DNA from: Mesorhizobium sp. B2-1-1
Lineage (GTDB): Bacteria; Pseudomonadota; Alphaproteobacteria; Rhizobiales; Rhizobiaceae
DNA: 64,000 bases
Assembly: GCF_006442975.2 (NCBI RefSeq)
Contig: NZ_CP083954.1
Span: forward strand, 4,223,501-4,287,500
Direction of reading: 5' to 3'
The stretch's first letter is position 1, and each line of letters starts with the position of its first letter. Under the pieces are notes generated by a model. That model saw only the letters and a program-made list of their open reading frames with translations. It searched no databases and was not told the origin of the DNA. Positions 61,890-64,000 of this stretch are shown here, piece by piece. A program made the position numbers and the translations under genes.

Positions 61890-63953
61890 TCAGTTCTCGT
61901 GGAAATGGTTGTAAACCAGTCTGGCCACCTGCTCGGAAATGCCTTCGACCTTTACCAGGTCCTCGATTGCCGCGCGACCGACCGCCTTGGCGGTGCCGAA
62001 ATGCATCAGCAGCGCCCGCTTGCGGCTGGGGCCGATGCCGCCGATCTCGTCGAGCGGGCTCTTGACCATCTCCTTCTTGCGGCGGGCCCGGTGCGAGCCG
62101 ATGGCGAAACGGTGAACCTCGTCGCGTAGGCGCTGGACAAAATAGAGCACCGGGTCGCGTACCGGCAGCGAAAACGAGTCCCTGCCCTTGACGAAGAAGC
62201 GCTCGCGGCCCGCGTCGCGGTCCTGGCCCTTGGCGATGCCGATGGCCACGACCCGGTCCTCGATGCCGAGATCGGCGAGGATCTTGCGCACGGCGCTCAT
62301 CTGGCCCTGGCCGCCATCGATCAGGATGACGTCGGGCCAGGCAGGGAAGCCGCCCGACATGTCGCCCTCATCGCTGTCCGCCTCGCCTGCCGCGGCATCG
62401 TTGGGCGTCACATCGCCATGCTCCTTGAGCAATCGTGAAAAGCGCCGCTCCATCACTTCGCGCATCATGCCGAAATCGTCGCCGGGCGTGATCTCGGTCG
62501 AGCGGATATTGAATTTCCGGTACTGGTTCTTCACAAAACCTTCCGGCCCGGCGACGACCATGGCGCCGACGGCGTTGGTGCCCATGATGTGCGAATTGTC
62601 GTAGACCTCGATGCGCACCGGCGGCTTTTCGAGCCCGAAGGTCTCGGCGAAGCCGGCGAGCAACCTGGCCTGCGTCGAGGTTTCGGCCAGCCGACGGCCG
62701 AGCGCCTCGCGGGCATTTTGCAACGCGTTGTCGGTCAGGTCCTTCTTCTCGCCGCGCTGCGGCACCGAGATCGATACTTTGCGGCCGGCGCGGGTCGAGA
62801 GCGCCTCGGCCAACAGTTCCTGGTCCTCCACGGCGTGCGACAGCAGAATGGCGCGCGGCGTCGGCTTGTCGTCATAGAACTGCGCCAGGAACGAGCCCAG
62901 CACCTCGGCCCCTTCCAGCGCCGGATCGGCCTTCGGGAAATAGGCGCGGTTGCCCCAGTTCTGGCCGGTGCGGAAGAAGAACACCTGGATGCAGACCTGG
63001 CCGCCCTCCTGATGGATTGCGAAGACATCGGCCTCGTCGACGGTCTGCGGATTGATGCCCTGGTGGCTCTGCACGTGCGAGAGTGCCGCCAGCCGGTCTC
63101 GATAGATGGCGGCGCGCTCGAAATCGAGGTCTTGCGAGGCCTGCTGCATGGCGGCCGAAATCTCGGTCTTCACCTTCTGGCTGCGGCCGGAAAGAAAATC
63201 CTTCGCCTCGGCAACCAGCTCGGCATAGTCGCTATGCGAAATCTCGCCGGTGCACGGACCGGCGCAGCGCTTGATCTGATAGAGCAGGCAAGGCCGCGTG
63301 CGGTTCTCGTAGAAGGAGTTGGTGCAACTCCTCAGGAGGAAGGCGCGCTGCAAGGAATTGATGGTGCGGCCGACCGCGCCCGCGGAAGCGAAGGGGCCGA
63401 AATAATCACCTTTGCGCGAACGCGCGCCGCGATGCTTGTAGATGCCGGGCGAGACATGGTCGCCCGTCAAGAGAATGTAGGGAAACGACTTGTCGTCGCG
63501 CATCAGCACGTTGAAACGTGGCCGCAGCCGCTTGATGAGGTTGGCCTCCAACAGCAGCGCCTCGATCTCGGTGCGGGTGACGACGAACTCCATCGTCGCG
63601 GTCTCGCGCACCATGCGGCCGATGCGGTTGGTGTGGAAGCGGCCTTGCGCGTAATTGGTGACGCGCTTCTTCAGGCTGCGGGCCTTGCCGACATAGAGCA
63701 CGTCGCCATTGGCATTCATCATGCGGTAGACGCCCGGCGCATTGGGCAGCCGCTTGACCAGCGTCTGGATCACTTCGGCGCCGACCATGCCGTCGGCATC
63801 GCCGGCATGCGGCGTCCAGTCGATGGCGGTGAAGGCGACGTCCGGGCCGGCCGGTTCGACGATCTCCTCCGCCGCCTCGTCCTCGAGGTCGATTTCGGGT
63901 GGCAGATCGTCGGCGCCGCCACGCATCTTGTGTTTCTGCTCTGCGGGACTCAT
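61890..63953 (-). CDS. uvrC: Excinuclease ABC subunit C
   Basis: 687 residues. Preceded by an acidic N-terminal extension of about 65 residues usual in rhizobia, then the GIY-YIG nuclease ([20 protein letters not shown]), UVR/helix region, RNase-H-like endonuclease core ([38 protein letters not shown]) and the C-terminal helix-hairpin-helix pair ([37 protein letters not shown]). Makes both incisions in nucleotide excision repair. The start at 63953 is chosen by first ATG before the extension; the true start may be a little upstream. Confidence 0.96.
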   Translation of the reverse strand: MSPAEQKHKMRGGADDLPPEIDLEDEAAEEIVEPAGPDVAFTAIDWTPHAGDADGMVGAEVIQTLVKRLPNAPGVYRMMNANGDVLYVGKARSLKKRVTNYAQGRFHTNRIGRMVRETATMEFVVTRTEIEALLLEANLIKRLRPRFNVLMRDDKSFPYILLTGDHVSPGIYKHRGARSRKGDYFGPFASAGAVGRTINSLQRAFLLRSCTNSFYENRTRPCLLYQIKRCAGPCTGEISHSDYAELVAEAKDFLSGRSQKVKTEISAAMQQASQDLDFERAAIYRDRLAALSHVQSHQGINPQTVDEADVFAIHQEGGQVCIQVFFFRTGQNWGNRAYFPKADPALEGAEVLGSFLAQFYDDKPTPRAILLSHAVEDQELLAEALSTRAGRKVSISVPQRGEKKDLTDNALQNAREALGRRLAETSTQARLLAGFAETFGLEKPPVRIEVYDNSHIMGTNAVGAMVVAGPEGFVKNQYRKFNIRSTEITPGDDFGMMREVMERRFSRLLKEHGDVTPNDAAAGEADSDEGDMSGGFPAWPDVILIDGGQGQMSAVRKILADLGIEDRVVAIGIAKGQDRDAGRERFFVKGRDSFSLPVRDPVLYFVQRLRDEVHRFAIGSHRARRKKEMVKSPLDEIGGIGPSRKRALLMHFGTAKAVGRAAIEDLVKVEGISEQVARLVYNHFHEN

Positions 63954-64000
63954 TCCGTCATGCCTGTCACATCAGGTGTGCGCCATGCAAGATGCTGGCC

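Overview
The window is an ordinary, gene-dense, high-GC chromosome segment of an alphaproteobacterium of the Rhizobiales, most likely Mesorhizobium. The pointers are three tandem DUF680 proteins (a family known essentially from Mesorhizobium), the complete general L-amino-acid transporter aapJQMP with metC divergent from aapJ as in rhizobia, a MucR/Ros regulator, hdaA next to a PerM-like protein and purMN, the uvrC-pgsA-moaD-moaE run, and several dispersed palindromic repeats of rhizobial type. I see no nod, nif, fix, conjugation, phage or CRISPR genes.

Layout. 1-2.3 kb: an LmrA/QdoR-type TetR regulator divergent from a quinone oxidoreductase/OsmC/SnoaL operon. 2.4-5.2 kb: small secreted protein, LysE exporter, an operon of three unknown small proteins leading into a YkgJ protein, and a cold-shock protein. 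5.7-8.5 kb: Tat-exported phosphoesterase and a TetR/NIPSNAP pair with a doubled operator. 8.9-17.8 kb: fumC, two DoxX paralogues, ppk-ppx, a mitochondrial-type NDUFS6 homologue, an FAD monooxygenase and a TIGR02117 protein. 17.9-24 kb: aapJQMP and metC. 24.2-27 kb: an HPP/CBS membrane protein and an ECF sigma factor followed by a DUF4142-cupredoxin operon; both transcription units carry the same GGGAAC-N16-CATCCAAT promoter. 27.1-30.7 kb: an ion transporter, a diguanylate cyclase, tRNA-Arg, an NDUFS4 homologue and tRNA-Pro. 30.65-34.9 kb: an IS481 element just behind tRNA-Pro, then a NitT/TauT-type ABC operon, the most accessory-looking stretch. 35.3-41 kb: hdaA, PerM, CDP-alcohol phosphatidyltransferase, purMN, hicAB, SixA-like phosphatase. 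41-42 kb: DUF680 triplet. 42.4-45.8 kb: dapB, a UvrD-type helicase and two very small envelope proteins. 46-50.2 kb: diaminopropionate ammonia-lyase with two M20 amidohydrolases and a divergent Lrp-type regulator. 50.3-64 kb: flavin monooxygenase, molybdopterin oxidoreductase, ABC-F ATPase, MucR, DinB, GST, DUF2934, ndk, a methyltransferase, a YbaY-META protein, moaE-moaD-pgsA and uvrC.

Themes. Amino-acid acquisition and breakdown dominate (aap, metC, dapB, dpaL cluster, NitT/TauT-type uptake), with polyphosphate and stress functions (ppk/ppx, ECF sigma, candidate EcfG promoters, OsmC, Csp). Two genes, the quinone oxidoreductase and one M20 amidohydrolase, are each broken by one missing base in a short G/C run; these may be real lesions or sequencing errors. 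The most interesting unexplained signals are the self-consistent ECF regulon at 25.3-27.0 kb, the dpaL catabolic cluster, the DUF680 triplication and the MucR-like protein that lacks a zinc ligand.
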